A stretch of 64,000 nucleotides of DNA from Winogradskyella forsetii. GTDB taxonomy: Bacteria > Bacteroidota > Bacteroidia > Flavobacteriales > Flavobacteriaceae. Shown here one piece after another: positions 1 through 8,628 of the stretch. Location: NCBI RefSeq assembly GCF_013394595.1, contig NZ_CP053348.1, positions 3,940,501 through 4,004,500 of the forward strand. Direction: 5' to 3'. Under the pieces are notes generated by a model that saw only the letters and a program-made list of their open reading frames with translations, did no database searches and was not told the origin of the DNA. The first letter of the stretch is position 1, and each line of letters begins with the position of its first letter. Made by a program: the position numbers and the translations under genes.

Positions 1-1
1 A

Positions 2-628
2 TCTGTAAAAGAAGAAAGGTACAAATTCTTAACCCTTCGTCAGCAATCCAAAAAAGCCCAGGGCAAACCAAACATAGCCTTAGCCGATTTCATTGCACCG
101 AAAGCAACAGGAAAACAAGATTATATGGGTTGTTTTTGCGTATCCACAGGATTTGGAACCGCAGAATTAGCGTCAAAATTTGAAGCCGATCACGATGATT
201 ATAATTCCATAATGATTAAAGCATTGGCGGATCGTTTAGCCGAAGCCTTTGCAGAATATTTACACAAAGACGTAAGAACAAAGCACTGGAGTTACGCTAA
301 AAATGAGAACTTATCTAATGACGATCTCATAAAAGAAAGTTATAAAGGTATCAGGCCAGCACCAGGCTATCCAGCATGTCCGGACCATCTAGAAAAGAAA
401 ACTATTTGGAAAATTTTAAAGGTTGAAGAAAACATAGGAGTCAAGCTTACTGAGAGTTTAGCGATGTGGCCAGCTGCAAGTGTAAGTGGTTATTATTTTG
501 GTCATCCTGAAGCCAGATATTTTGGATTGGGAAAAATTAAAGAAGATCAAGTTGCGGATTATGCTAAAAGAAGAGGTATTTCAAATGAAGAGGCGACAAA
601 ATGGTTGAGTCCTAATATCGCAGACTAG
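2..628 (+). CDS. metH: Methionine synthase, C-terminal part (cobalamin-dependent)
   Basis: Last 208 residues of MetH, cut by the left edge; the frame is open from base 2 to the TAG at 626, so the ATG at 125 is internal. Only the activation (AdoMet-binding) domain is visible: the RPAPGYPACPDH run that contacts AdoMet, and TESLAMWPAASVSGYYF followed by HPEARYFGLGKI. By family knowledge this domain reductively methylates oxidised cob(II)alamin so that homocysteine methylation can continue. metF, which makes its methyl donor, follows 156 bases downstream on the same strand. The identification is secure; the catalytic and B12-binding domains lie outside the window. Confidence 0.97.
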   Translation, partial: SVKEERYKFLTLRQQSKKAQGKPNIALADFIAPKATGKQDYMGCFCVSTGFGTAELASKFEADHDDYNSIMIKALADRLAEAFAEYLHKDVRTKHWSYAKNENLSNDDLIKESYKGIRPAPGYPACPDHLEKKTIWKILKVEENIGVKLTESLAMWPAASVSGYYFGHPEARYFGLGKIKEDQVADYAKRRGISNEEATKWLSPNIAD

Positions 629-710
629 TGCGTTAGCGATTGCAGTGGCATCCTTTTTAGAGGCACGAGAAAAAGATATAACGGAAAGCGCGACCCTTGT
701 GGTAACGCCA
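629..710 (-). repeat. Structured intergenic element (GCGTTA...TAACGC family), copy 1
   Basis: Begins at the base after the metH stop codon. Read on the minus strand it runs TGGCGTTACC, then GCTTTCCGTTATATCTTTTT, then AAAAAGGATGCCACTGCAAT, then CGCTAACGCA. The ends (GCGTTA and TAACGC) are complementary and the centre can fold. It matches the plus-strand element at 28204-28334 in order and sequence. I recall this family as common in Flavobacteria; its function is unknown to me. Confidence 0.75.
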
Positions 711-727
711 AAATAAATAAAAAAATG

Positions 728-776
728 TCCCTTTTGAAGTTAAAGGGAGTTTTAAAGAGATACCCACTTGCGTGGG
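728..776 (+). repeat. Two-hairpin element upstream of metF (copy A)
   Basis: First stem TCCCTTT (728-734) pairs with AAAGGGA (742-748). Then TTTTAAAGAGATA leads into a second stem CCCAC (763-767) with GTGGG (772-776) and loop TTGC. It ends seven bases before the metF ATG. The same arrangement occurs at 28925-28986 and 33566-33627. Confidence 0.65.
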
Positions 777-783
777 CAATATT

Positions 784-1737
784 ATGAAAGTAACAGAACA
801 CATAAAAAACGCTAACGGAAAAACCTTATTTTCCTTTGAAATAATTCCACCAAAAAAGGGAAATAGTATTCAGCAATTATATAATAATATTGATCCTTTA
901 ATGGAATTCAATCCTCCTTTTATAGATGTCACAACTTCTAGAGAAGAATATCTTTATATTAAAAAAGATGGGCTTTTGGATCGAAAAATCACACGGATGC
1001 GACCAGGAACTGTTGGTATTTGTGCAGCTATAAAGCATAAATATGATATAGATACGGTTCCACATGTGTTGTGTGGAGGATTTACCAAGGAAGAAACCGA
1101 ATATCTGCTCGTCGATTGCCATTATTTAGGGATTGAAAATGTGATGGCTTTGCGTGGTGATGCCATGAAGCATCAACAATATTTTGAAGCTTGTGATGGT
1201 GGTCACCAATTTGCAAAAGGTTTGGTTAGTCAGATTCAAAACTTGAACAAAGGGAAATATTTACACGACGTGCTCGAAGCCGATGATAAATCTGATTTTT
1301 GTATTGGTGTCGCTGGTTATCCTGAAAAACATATAGAAGCGCCTTCCCTAAAAACCGATTTAAAACGCCTAAAGGAAAAGGTGGATGCAGGAGCGGATTA
1401 CGTGGTAACCCAAATGTTTTTTGACAATAAAAAGTTTTTTGAATTTGTAGAAGCCGCAAAACAAGAAGGAATTAATGTACCTATTATTCCCGGTATAAAA
1501 CCTATTGCGGTGAAGCGTCACTTGCAGTTGTTACCTCAAGTTTTTAAGATAGATTTACCGCAAGATTTGATTGAAAGTATTGAAAACTGTAAAACAAATC
1601 AAGACGTGAGACAGGTTGGTATTGAATGGGCCATTGAACAATCCAAAGAATTACAAAAAGCGGGTGTACCTGTGCTCCATTACTACTCAATGGGAAAAAG
1701 CGATAATGTAAAAGCTATTGCTTCTGCGTTGTTTTAA
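784..1737 (+). CDS. metF: 5,10-methylenetetrahydrofolate reductase
   Basis: Flavin enzyme that reduces methylenetetrahydrofolate to 5-methyltetrahydrofolate, the methyl donor for MetH next door. About 317 residues, normal for the family, and a single TIM-barrel domain. Visible hallmarks are the N-terminal FSFEIIPPKKG strand with the conserved Glu, ALRGDAM in the middle, and GADYVVTQMFFD near residue 200. I start at the ATG at 784; a GTG at 772 would add four residues but lies inside the hairpin of the upstream repeat. metH-metF order suggests one methionine-synthesis transcription unit, although the 156-base gap filled with repeats may separate them. Confidence 0.96.
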   Translation: MKVTEHIKNANGKTLFSFEIIPPKKGNSIQQLYNNIDPLMEFNPPFIDVTTSREEYLYIKKDGLLDRKITRMRPGTVGICAAIKHKYDIDTVPHVLCGGFTKEETEYLLVDCHYLGIENVMALRGDAMKHQQYFEACDGGHQFAKGLVSQIQNLNKGKYLHDVLEADDKSDFCIGVAGYPEKHIEAPSLKTDLKRLKEKVDAGADYVVTQMFFDNKKFFEFVEAAKQEGINVPIIPGIKPIAVKRHLQLLPQVFKIDLPQDLIESIENCKTNQDVRQVGIEWAIEQSKELQKAGVPVLHYYSMGKSDNVKAIASALF

Positions 1738-1808
1738 AATACACTTTGAAGTTTTAAAAAGACAAGTTAAGAGGTATAAATATAATGCAATGTTATAAAT
1801 TCAATGTC

Positions 1809-1816
1809 TATATTTG
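1809..1816 (+). promoter_or_regulatory. Putative -7 promoter box for the FGE-like gene
   Basis: TATATTTG fits the Bacteroidota TAnnTTTG -7 consensus exactly, 61 bases before the ATG at 1878. No clean upstream TTTG element is visible. Confidence 0.45.
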
Positions 1817-1877
1817 TTAGGGCTTTAGTTTCTGAGCGCCCCTGACAATACTATTTACCTCGAACAAAATTCGCAAC

Positions 1878-3002
1878 ATGAATACCCTAAATAAAGCATC
1901 CCGATTACTTCTAATCATTTTATCAATATCCTGCTTCAATTGTAAAAATGACACCAATAAAAAGCCAACTGAAAAAAGCAGTCCAATAGTTACGAAGACT
2001 ACAAATCATGAGCTTCTAATTGAAAAGCCTGAAAACATAAATATTCCTGAAGGCATGGTTTGGGTAAAAGGCAAAACATTTACACAAGGTGCTAAACCAA
2101 GCGATCAATTTGCTATGATGCGCGAAAAACCGGCACACCAAGTTACGGTTGATGGCTTTTTTATCGATGTCACCGAAGTTACCAATAAAGAATTTAAAGC
2201 TTTTGTTGATGCTACAGATTATGTCACTGTTGCGGAACGACCAATAGATTGGGAAGAAATGAAAAAGAAACTTCCTGAAGGCACTCCAAAACCACACGAC
2301 TCCATTATGCAACCGGGAAGTTTAATTTTTAATAAAGACATGAATGCAGTTGCGAATATGGACAATTACAGCCAGTGGTGGACCTGGAAAATCGGTGCCA
2401 ATTGGAAACAACCCGAAGGCCCAAACAGCTCTATTGAAGGACAAGATAATTTTCCAGTTGTCCACATTGCTTTAGAAGATGCCAAAGCATATTGCAAATG
2501 GGCAAACAGACGCTTACCAACCGAAGCCGAATGGGAATCTGCAGCCCAAGGTACGGCAACCGATAATATATTTACTTGGGGAAACGATCCTGAAATTCTA
2601 ATCGATAAAGCTAATACATGGCAAGGCACATTTCCTGTTAAAAATGAAAGTGTCGATGGTTTTGAATTGATTGCTCCAGTAAAATCATACGAACCTAATA
2701 GTATTGGAATTTATGATATGATGGGTAATGTATGGGAACTGACTAGTGATCTTTTTAATGTGAATTATTATAAAGACATTGACACGTCAGAGCCACTGAT
2801 TAATCCGCAAGGTGCAAAAACAGCTTATAGCCCATCGAATCCGTATCAGGCAGAGCGTGTTATAAAAGGGGGTTCTTTTTTATGCCATGCGTCGTATTGC
2901 GCTAGTTTTAGGATTTCCGCTCGTATGGGAATGAGTCCAGATTCAGGATCTGACCATACTGGTTTTAGAACTGTTGCTACGGTTAAGATGCTTCAGGATT
3001 AA
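1878..3002 (+). CDS. Lipoprotein formylglycine-generating enzyme (sulfatase-activating)
   Basis: 374-residue FGE/SUMF1-family protein. The N-terminus is a lipoprotein signal (hydrophobic run then SIS-C, Cys19), so it should be membrane-anchored outside the cytoplasm. The FGE-sulfatase fold spans roughly 55-370: GMVWVKGKTFTQG, EVTNKEFKAFV, RRLPTEAEWE, DMMGNVWELT and the C-terminal GGSFLCHASYCASFRISAR. The latter holds both catalytic cysteines (Cys336 and Cys341, CxxxxC) of true formylglycine-generating enzymes, which most SUMF1-like paralogues lack. Inference: it converts a sulfatase active-site Cys to formylglycine in the periplasm or at the membrane. No sulfatase gene is in the window. It stands alone, with its own promoter box. 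Confidence 0.88.
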   Translation: MNTLNKASRLLLIILSISCFNCKNDTNKKPTEKSSPIVTKTTNHELLIEKPENINIPEGMVWVKGKTFTQGAKPSDQFAMMREKPAHQVTVDGFFIDVTEVTNKEFKAFVDATDYVTVAERPIDWEEMKKKLPEGTPKPHDSIMQPGSLIFNKDMNAVANMDNYSQWWTWKIGANWKQPEGPNSSIEGQDNFPVVHIALEDAKAYCKWANRRLPTEAEWESAAQGTATDNIFTWGNDPEILIDKANTWQGTFPVKNESVDGFELIAPVKSYEPNSIGIYDMMGNVWELTSDLFNVNYYKDIDTSEPLINPQGAKTAYSPSNPYQAERVIKGGSFLCHASYCASFRISARMGMSPDSGSDHTGFRTVATVKMLQD

Positions 3003-3075
3003 CAACGTGAGTTGAAAAATTCTGATTCTCGATACAAATTTTACGCATTCTCAATCGTAAATTTTTATCTAAAAC

Positions 3076-4083
3076 CTATCCTCCAATAGTAATCATACTC
3101 CTATTTTTAGAGTGTTTTTTTGGGTCATTGAAAGATTCAAAACTATCCATGCCTCCGCGTACTGGTAATTTTTTATAAATTGCTTTGGCTATATAATTTT
3201 CAATGGATTCTTGATTTCTTAAAGCGGTCAGTATATCTGTTTCGTTATTTGAAAACAGACAATTTTTAATTTTTCCATTGGCTGTTAAACGAATTCTATT
3301 GCAACCATCACAAAACGGATTGCTCACAGAACTAATGATTCCGAATTCGCCTTTGTAACCAATAATTTTATAATCCCTCGACGTGAAATTTTGTTCATTC
3401 TGCAATTTTATGAGTTGATTCGCTCCAAAATAATGTGTTGTTTGTTCCAGAATTTCATGTTGGGTCACCAATTTGGATTTGTTCCAGTTATTACCATCAA
3501 AGGGCATAAACTCTATAAACCGGATTGAAATCGGTAAGTCTTTTGTAAGCTTAATAAAATCAGTAATTTCATTATCATTAAATCCTTTTATCAGCACAAC
3601 ATTCAATTTGACTTTAAAACCATTTTCAATGAGTAAATGGATATTATTATAGGCCTTTGTAAATTGATCTCGTCTGGTTATGTGATTGAATTTTTCTTCA
3701 TTTAAAGTGTCTAAACTCACATTGATGTTGTTTAATCCATAAGTCTTAAAATCGTCTAGAAATCTATCCACCAAAATACCATTGGTTGTAATGGAAAGCG
3801 TGGTATTTAAAGTGGATAAGCGTTCTAAAATTTCTGAAAAATCTTTTCTTACAAGCGGTTCTCCACCTGTTAACCTAATTTTATCGACGCCATTTGCAAC
3901 AAACACTTTTGCGATATTATAAATTTCATCTGCATTCATTAAATGTTGTCTTGGTGATAGTTGCACACCTTCAGAAGGCATACAATAGGTACAACGCAAA
4001 TTGCATTTTTCGGTCAAAGAAATCCTGAGATAGTTGTGTTTTCTACCCAAAGTATCGGTTAAAATGTTGTCTTGTTGTTGCAT
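3076..4083 (-). CDS. moaA: GTP 3',8-cyclase (MoaA)
   Basis: Radical-SAM enzyme for the first step of molybdenum cofactor (Moco) synthesis, GTP to cyclic dehydro-GTP, with MoaC completing cPMP. 335 residues, full length. The N-terminal CxxxCxxC cluster is Cys27, Cys31 and Cys34, followed by RLTGGEPLVRKD. The second cluster lies in the C-terminal CDGCNRIRLTANGKIKNC, and the protein ends in the Gly-Gly required by MoaA. Last gene of the minus-strand Moco operon, two bases after moaCB. Confidence 0.97.
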   Translation of the reverse strand: MQQQDNILTDTLGRKHNYLRISLTEKCNLRCTYCMPSEGVQLSPRQHLMNADEIYNIAKVFVANGVDKIRLTGGEPLVRKDFSEILERLSTLNTTLSITTNGILVDRFLDDFKTYGLNNINVSLDTLNEEKFNHITRRDQFTKAYNNIHLLIENGFKVKLNVVLIKGFNDNEITDFIKLTKDLPISIRFIEFMPFDGNNWNKSKLVTQHEILEQTTHYFGANQLIKLQNEQNFTSRDYKIIGYKGEFGIISSVSNPFCDGCNRIRLTANGKIKNCLFSNNETDILTALRNQESIENYIAKAIYKKLPVRGGMDSFESFNDPKKHSKNRSMITIGG

Positions 4084-4085
4084 TA

Positions 4086-4991
4086 TTAATGTTGTTGCCC
4101 TTTTAATATCTTGAACACATGTGTTAAGTGCGGAAAAACAGCGTCCATGGATTCTTTTGCACCATTAGTGGAACCTGGTAATGCCAATATGAGGCAATCT
4201 CCAATCGTACCAGCAACACTTCTAGATAACATGGCATAAGGCATTCGCTCTTGTCCGTAAGTTCTAATGGCTTCTTCCACACCAGGAATTCTTCGTTCTA
4301 AAATGGGTTCTAAAGCTTCAGGTGTAACGTCTCTAAATGACAAACCGGTTCCTCCTGTAAATATGACCAGATTAGACGTTTCTGAATAAGAAATGGCTTT
4401 ATTACGTATGTCTTCTATTTCATCAGGAATAATATCATAATTACTAATCTCTATATGGCTTTGCTTTAATTTTTCAATAATTGCTTTTCCTGCTTTATCT
4501 TCCTTTTTACCTTCGGAAATAGAATCGGAGCACACAATAACACTCGCTTTTAATTGCGAACGATGCTTCGTTTTAAAACTGCTTTTGCCTCCACTTTTTT
4601 CTACCAATCTTATGTTTCCGATTTCAATTTGTTTGTCAATAGGCTTTAACATATCGTACATGGTCAATGCCACCACTGAAGCACCATGCATGGCCTCCAC
4701 CTCAACGCCTGTTTTATAAATGGTTTTTATGGTCAAGCTGATTTTCACAGTTAAACCTTCAATCTTATATGAAATAGCGGTAAATTCGATCGGTAACGGA
4801 TGGCAATCTGGAATCACATTATGTGTGGTTTTTACGGCAAATAATCCAGCGGTTTTTGCCATTTCGAACACATTGCCTTTAGGCACAGTATTGTTGTTGA
4901 GTGCATCAATGGTTTCCTGTTTACTCACTTTCACAGTAGCTTCAGCCGTAGCAACCCGTAATGTTTTAATTTTATGTGTGATATCTACCAT
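4086..4991 (-). CDS. moaCB: Bifunctional MoaC-MoaB fusion
   Basis: 301 residues joining two Moco proteins. Residues 1 to about 150 are cyclic pyranopterin monophosphate synthase MoaC (KGNVFEMAKTAGL, CHPLPIEF, EAMHGASVVALTMYDMLK with its catalytic Lys). Residues about 150-301 are a MoaB/Mog-type molybdopterin adenylyltransferase fold (VIVCSDSISEGKKED, LVIFTGGTGLSFRDVTPEA, ALPGSTNGAKESM). The fusion is known in Bacteroidota. The ORF is continuous, so the fusion is read directly from the sequence. It sits 13 bases after moaE and 2 before moaA. Confidence 0.95.
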   Translation of the reverse strand: MVDITHKIKTLRVATAEATVKVSKQETIDALNNNTVPKGNVFEMAKTAGLFAVKTTHNVIPDCHPLPIEFTAISYKIEGLTVKISLTIKTIYKTGVEVEAMHGASVVALTMYDMLKPIDKQIEIGNIRLVEKSGGKSSFKTKHRSQLKASVIVCSDSISEGKKEDKAGKAIIEKLKQSHIEISNYDIIPDEIEDIRNKAISYSETSNLVIFTGGTGLSFRDVTPEALEPILERRIPGVEEAIRTYGQERMPYAMLSRSVAGTIGDCLILALPGSTNGAKESMDAVFPHLTHVFKILKGQQH

Positions 4992-5004
4992 AACTCATAC
5001 GTTT

Positions 5005-5433
5005 TTATTGATTCACTTTCCATTGGTGCGAATCGTCTTCAAAAATCTCCTTTCCAAATAAGGGTACTTTCTTTTTTACAATGTTCACAAGGTATTCCGT
5101 GGCATCATAAACCTCTTTACTGTGTTTTGCAGAAACAAATACGAAAAAGCAAATCTCACCAGCCTTTATTTCACCCAAACTATGATAAATATGCATACAG
5201 GTTAAATTAAAGGTTTTAAATGCTTTCTCGCGAATCGCTTCCAAAATTGGATTTGCCATGTCTTCATAACAGGTAAAATCTATTGCGGCTACGGTTTTAT
5301 CTTTTATCTTATCTGCTCTAACTTGACCCAAGAAAATATTGTGTGCACCAATGTTGTGTTTGGTTTGGTGTTTAGCGATTGAGTCTGCTATAAATTCTGT
5401 TGTTATTGGGCCCTTAATAAATACTTTTTTCAT
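5005..5433 (-). CDS. moaE: Molybdopterin synthase catalytic subunit
   Basis: 142-residue MoaE. Pairs with thiocarboxylated MoaD to add the dithiolene sulfurs to cPMP. Family signatures seen: the N-terminal GAHNIFLGQVR strand, CYEDMANPILEAI, IYHSLGEIKAGE, and the C-terminal KKKVPLFGKEIFED with the conserved lysines. Its first 20 bases overlap the end of moeB, so the two are probably translationally coupled. Confidence 0.95.
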   Translation of the reverse strand: MKKVFIKGPITTEFIADSIAKHQTKHNIGAHNIFLGQVRADKIKDKTVAAIDFTCYEDMANPILEAIREKAFKTFNLTCMHIYHSLGEIKAGEICFFVFVSAKHSKEVYDATEYLVNIVKKKVPLFGKEIFEDDSHQWKVNQ

Positions 5434-6472
5434 TTTCTATATTATTTTGAATTGCAATTGCACCTCCTGAAATATGCTTTACATTGCTAAACTGGTGCTT
5501 TTTTAAAATTCTGATAGCTTCTAAACTTCGTTTTCCAGTTTGGCAGAATACGACATAACTTTTGTTTTTATCTATTTTTTTTAATTCCGTTTCTAAAACC
5601 GATAATGGCATTTGGATGACGTCTGGCAATTCTATTTTAGGTGTTTCATGCAGTTCTCTTACATCTATAAAATTGGACTTATTTAAAACGGCTTCCTTAA
5701 AACAAGTTGCTTCGATTTTATCTGAATTATATTCTGAATTAAAAAATGCTTCGTCAATAGTTCTGGTTTCGGTTTTTTGAAAGTTGATACAATTCTGCGT
5801 GTTATTTAAAATGTTATAAATAAGCAACTTTCCAGATAAGATATCGCCTGTTTCCAATACCATTTTTAGGACTTCATTCGCTTGAAGCATTCCGATAAAA
5901 CCAACCGTTGTTCCTAAAACACCAGCGTCTTCACAGTTGGTTATTTTGGAACTATTATTTTTAAATACACAGCGATAGGTTGGTCCGTTTTTATAGTTGA
6001 AAACCGAAACTTGGCCTTCAAATCGATACACAGAACCGTAGACAAAAGGCTTTTGGGTAATGACACATGCATCATTTATGAGATATCTGGTTTTGATACT
6101 ATCTGTTGCATCAACAATGATATCATAGTTTTTAAAAATTCCAATAGCGTTTTCGTCTGATAAATAGTTAGTATAAGTTTCAATTTTTACATTGGAATTT
6201 AAAGCTTCCAACTGTGTTTTAGCAACTGTCACTTTTTTTTGGTTTACCGTTTTTTCAGGATATAAAATTTGGCGTTGCAAGTTGCTTTCTTCAATAATGT
6301 CACCATCTATTATTCCAATGGTTTCAATTCCCGAAGCGATTAAATACGGCAAAATTGCGCATCCCAAACCTCCAGCGCCAACAACTAAAATTTTTGCGTC
6401 TTTTAGTTTTTGTTGACCCATTGTTCCTACTTGCGGTAATTGTATTTGTCTTTTATAGCGTTCCGTAATCAT
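5414..6472 (-). CDS. moeB: MoeB/ThiF-type adenylyltransferase with C-terminal rhodanese domain
   Basis: 352 residues. The N-terminal ThiF/E1-like domain (about 1-240) adenylates the C-terminal Gly of MoaD: GAGGLGCAILPYL is the ATP-binding loop, with ESNLQRQILY and DATDSIKTRYLIND following. The C-terminal rhodanese domain (about 255-352) has the catalytic Cys in VVFCQTGKRS and may supply sulfur, as in fused MoeBR proteins. Starts by a four-base ATGA overlap with moaD, its substrate. Assignment to MoaD rather than ThiS rests on operon context. Confidence 0.93.
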   Translation of the reverse strand: MITERYKRQIQLPQVGTMGQQKLKDAKILVVGAGGLGCAILPYLIASGIETIGIIDGDIIEESNLQRQILYPEKTVNQKKVTVAKTQLEALNSNVKIETYTNYLSDENAIGIFKNYDIIVDATDSIKTRYLINDACVITQKPFVYGSVYRFEGQVSVFNYKNGPTYRCVFKNNSSKITNCEDAGVLGTTVGFIGMLQANEVLKMVLETGDILSGKLLIYNILNNTQNCINFQKTETRTIDEAFFNSEYNSDKIEATCFKEAVLNKSNFIDVRELHETPKIELPDVIQMPLSVLETELKKIDKNKSYVVFCQTGKRSLEAIRILKKHQFSNVKHISGGAIAIQNNIENEKSIY

Positions 6473-6705
6473 CCTCCTGCAAATGGTGGTAGCAACGCGA
6501 TTTCGTCACTATCCGTTAATTTAATTGTACTGTCTATTTCTACCAAGTTTTTATTTAATGCTATTGAAACTTCCAGTGCCTGTAGATTGTATTTTTCTTT
6601 TAGAAGCGCCACACAATCTGAAATATTCAAATCTGCCACAGCCATTTGTTCTTCGTTACATTGTGCTGCTTCTGCAATTGCGCCATAATACTTTATAACT
6701 GCCAT
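6469..6705 (-). CDS. moaD: Molybdopterin synthase sulfur-carrier subunit
   Basis: 78-residue beta-grasp (ubiquitin-like) sulfur carrier ending in PPFAGG; the C-terminal Gly-Gly is the adenylation and thiocarboxylation site. Lies directly between the siroheme dehydrogenase (one-base gap) and moeB (ATGA overlap), its activating enzyme. Confidence 0.93.
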   Translation of the reverse strand: MAVIKYYGAIAEAAQCNEEQMAVADLNISDCVALLKEKYNLQALEVSIALNKNLVEIDSTIKLTDSDEIALLPPFAGG

Positions 6706-6706
6706 T

Positions 6707-7291
6707 TTACTTTTTTTTATTGACCAAGTCTCTCGTCACCTGATTCATTTTTTCGACTTTTTCTTCAAAATTCCCTTTAATTGATTTTCTAAATTCGTTG
6801 AGATTAAGCACCATTTCATTGACATCTTCTGGTATAACATCTTCTAAAAACTGTCGGATGCGTTTTGCTGTTGTTGGCGATTTTCCATTGGTAGAAATGG
6901 CGATTTTCACATGACCTTTGGTAACAATACCACCTAAATAATAATCGCATTGGTCTGGTGTATCAGCTATATTTACCAATAAATATTTTGCTTTCGCTTC
7001 TTTGTTTATCTGTAAATTCACATCCAGATTATCAGTACATCCAATAACCAAATGTCTTTTTTCTAAGTCTGAAATATCATATGCTTTCTCTGTTAATTTT
7101 ACCGTAGGATGCTTGCTGGCTAAGTCTTTTAGCTCTTGTATAAACGCAATGGAAACCACTTCCACATTGGCATTCGGACTCGATTTTAAAAGAAAGGATA
7201 GTTTTTCCAAACCAACGTTTCCACCACCAACAATGAGAACATTTAATTGATGTACTTTTACAAATATTGGGTATAACTCGTTTCTTTCCAT
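6707..7291 (-). CDS. Precorrin-2 dehydrogenase / sirohydrochlorin ferrochelatase (Met8-type)
   Basis: 194 residues with an N-terminal Rossmann fold (LNVLIVGGGNVGLEKLSFLL) and VIGCTDNLDVN, then KIAISTNGKSPTTAKRIRQFLE of the Met8/CysG-N family. It oxidises precorrin-2 to sirohydrochlorin and may insert iron to give siroheme. It is a standalone form without the uroporphyrinogen methyltransferase half of CysG, so that step must be encoded elsewhere. Placement in a Moco operon fits enzymes used together in nitrate/nitrite assimilation, though neither reductase is in this window. Confidence 0.9.
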   Translation of the reverse strand: MERNELYPIFVKVHQLNVLIVGGGNVGLEKLSFLLKSSPNANVEVVSIAFIQELKDLASKHPTVKLTEKAYDISDLEKRHLVIGCTDNLDVNLQINKEAKAKYLLVNIADTPDQCDYYLGGIVTKGHVKIAISTNGKSPTTAKRIRQFLEDVIPEDVNEMVLNLNEFRKSIKGNFEEKVEKMNQVTRDLVNKKK

Positions 7292-7305
7292 AGTATTGGT
7301 TGATG

Positions 7306-7884
7306 TTAATTTTTCAGTAATAAAAGTTGTAAATCTTCTTTTGAATTTACATTTTTTACTGCATTTCTATCCTTTCTTTTTATTGAAATGGTTTTATAAT
7401 CTAAAGATTTTATTAAGTCTAAAAGTTTTAATTCATTTTTTAAAATTGCCTCTTTAAATATTGAAGTTACCTTTTTAGAATACAAACCAATTAAAGGATA
7501 TTCGCCTTGATTATCCACTAAATACGTGATTTGATTTTCGCTAATAGTGTTTAATAAATAGTTATTTAAAACAGCCGTATTTATATTTGGAATATCACAA
7601 CTTAGAATTAAACTATGGTCATTTCTTGAATGATTTAAAGCCGAATAAATCCCGCCAACAGGACCTTTATTTTCATAAATATCAGCAACTAACGGATAAC
7701 CAAATTCTTTATACTTTTCGTTATTAGTTACTAAAACTATGTTTTGGGTTATGGGTTTTACGGCTTCAATAATATGATCCACAAACGTTTTTCCTTTAAA
7801 CACAACGAGACCTTTTTCCTCTTGCATACGTGTACTTAAACCTCCGCACAAAATATATACTGATATATTATTTTGAACACGCAT
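7306..7884 (-). CDS. mobA: Molybdenum cofactor guanylyltransferase
   Basis: 192-residue MobA-like nucleotidyltransferase. The signature glycine-rich loop is ILCGGLSTRMQEEKG near residue 13, followed by GPVGGIYSAL and LILSCDIPNIN, where the Asp coordinates Mg-GTP. It would attach GMP to Moco to give the bis-MGD form used by nitrate reductases and DMSO-reductase-family enzymes. The ATG immediately follows the stop of the TSUP gene. Confidence 0.92.
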   Translation of the reverse strand: MRVQNNISVYILCGGLSTRMQEEKGLVVFKGKTFVDHIIEAVKPITQNIVLVTNNEKYKEFGYPLVADIYENKGPVGGIYSALNHSRNDHSLILSCDIPNINTAVLNNYLLNTISENQITYLVDNQGEYPLIGLYSKKVTSIFKEAILKNELKLLDLIKSLDYKTISIKRKDRNAVKNVNSKEDLQLLLLKN

Positions 7885-8628
7885 TTATACAAAAGTTAGT
7901 TTACAACAGGCTATTAATAAAACGACGGCTAGAATGTATTTTAAAGCCGTATTCGAAATTTTATGACTTCCATAAACAGCGCCAAAAAAACCACCTATTA
8001 ATGCTATTGGAATTAATTTAAAAGAATCAAATTGAATCGGGTGACTAAAGGCATAACCTGAAATTCCGGCAATAGAGTTTACAAATATAAAAAGTGCAGA
8101 AACTGCTGCTGCCTCTTTCATCTTTCCCCAACCTAAAAGGATAACGATCGGACTTAAAATGATGCCGCCACCAATACCAATCATTCCTGAAAATAGACCA
8201 ATTAAAAAGCCTATTATTAAAGCGAGCTGCATTTTAAAAGGCGTTTTGTTTTTCCTATTTTCTTTTGAGAAAAACAGGATTCTAAAAATGGCAATAACTA
8301 AAAAGATAGCTAATATTATTTTATATACTTGAGCATCAATCGTCATATAACCGCCTAAAAAAGCAGCTGGAATCGAAGTAATGGCAAATGGATAAAACAG
8401 TTTCCACTTAAAATGGCTATTCTTCTTAAAATACCAAAATGAAATCCCAGAAATGAAAATATTTAAGATTAAAGCGGTTGGTTTTATATAGTCCACAGGA
8501 AATGAAAATGCGGCCATAAGTGCAATGTAACCGCTTGCGCCTCCATGACCAACACTAGCGTATAAAAACGCAATGCCCATTAATGCGATCGAGAAAAAGA
8601 TCCATATTTCTGTTTCCATCGCATTCAT
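7885..8628 (-). CDS. TSUP family (TauE/SafE) anion exporter
   Basis: 247 residues, almost entirely hydrophobic with about eight transmembrane helices and the duplicated glycine-rich motifs of the TSUP family (YASVGHGGASGYIAL near the N-terminus, GMIGIGGGIILSP in the middle). Family members export or import sulfite, sulfoacetate, thiosulfate or other sulfur anions; the substrate cannot be read from sequence. It overlaps the ModE-like gene by four bases (ATGA) and touches mobA, so it is an integral part of the Moco operon. No ModABC molybdate importer is present. Confidence 0.9.
   Translation of the reverse strand: MNAMETEIWIFFSIALMGIAFLYASVGHGGASGYIALMAAFSFPVDYIKPTALILNIFISGISFWYFKKNSHFKWKLFYPFAITSIPAAFLGGYMTIDAQVYKIILAIFLVIAIFRILFFSKENRKNKTPFKMQLALIIGFLIGLFSGMIGIGGGIILSPIVILLGWGKMKEAAAVSALFIFVNSIAGISGYAFSHPIQFDSFKLIPIALIGGFFGAVYGSHKISNTALKYILAVVLLIACCKLTFV

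Noticed and set aside
720..790. SAM or other riboswitch upstream of metF
   Set aside because: The hairpins are short and match the repeat family found before unrelated genes; no SAM riboswitch core is seen.
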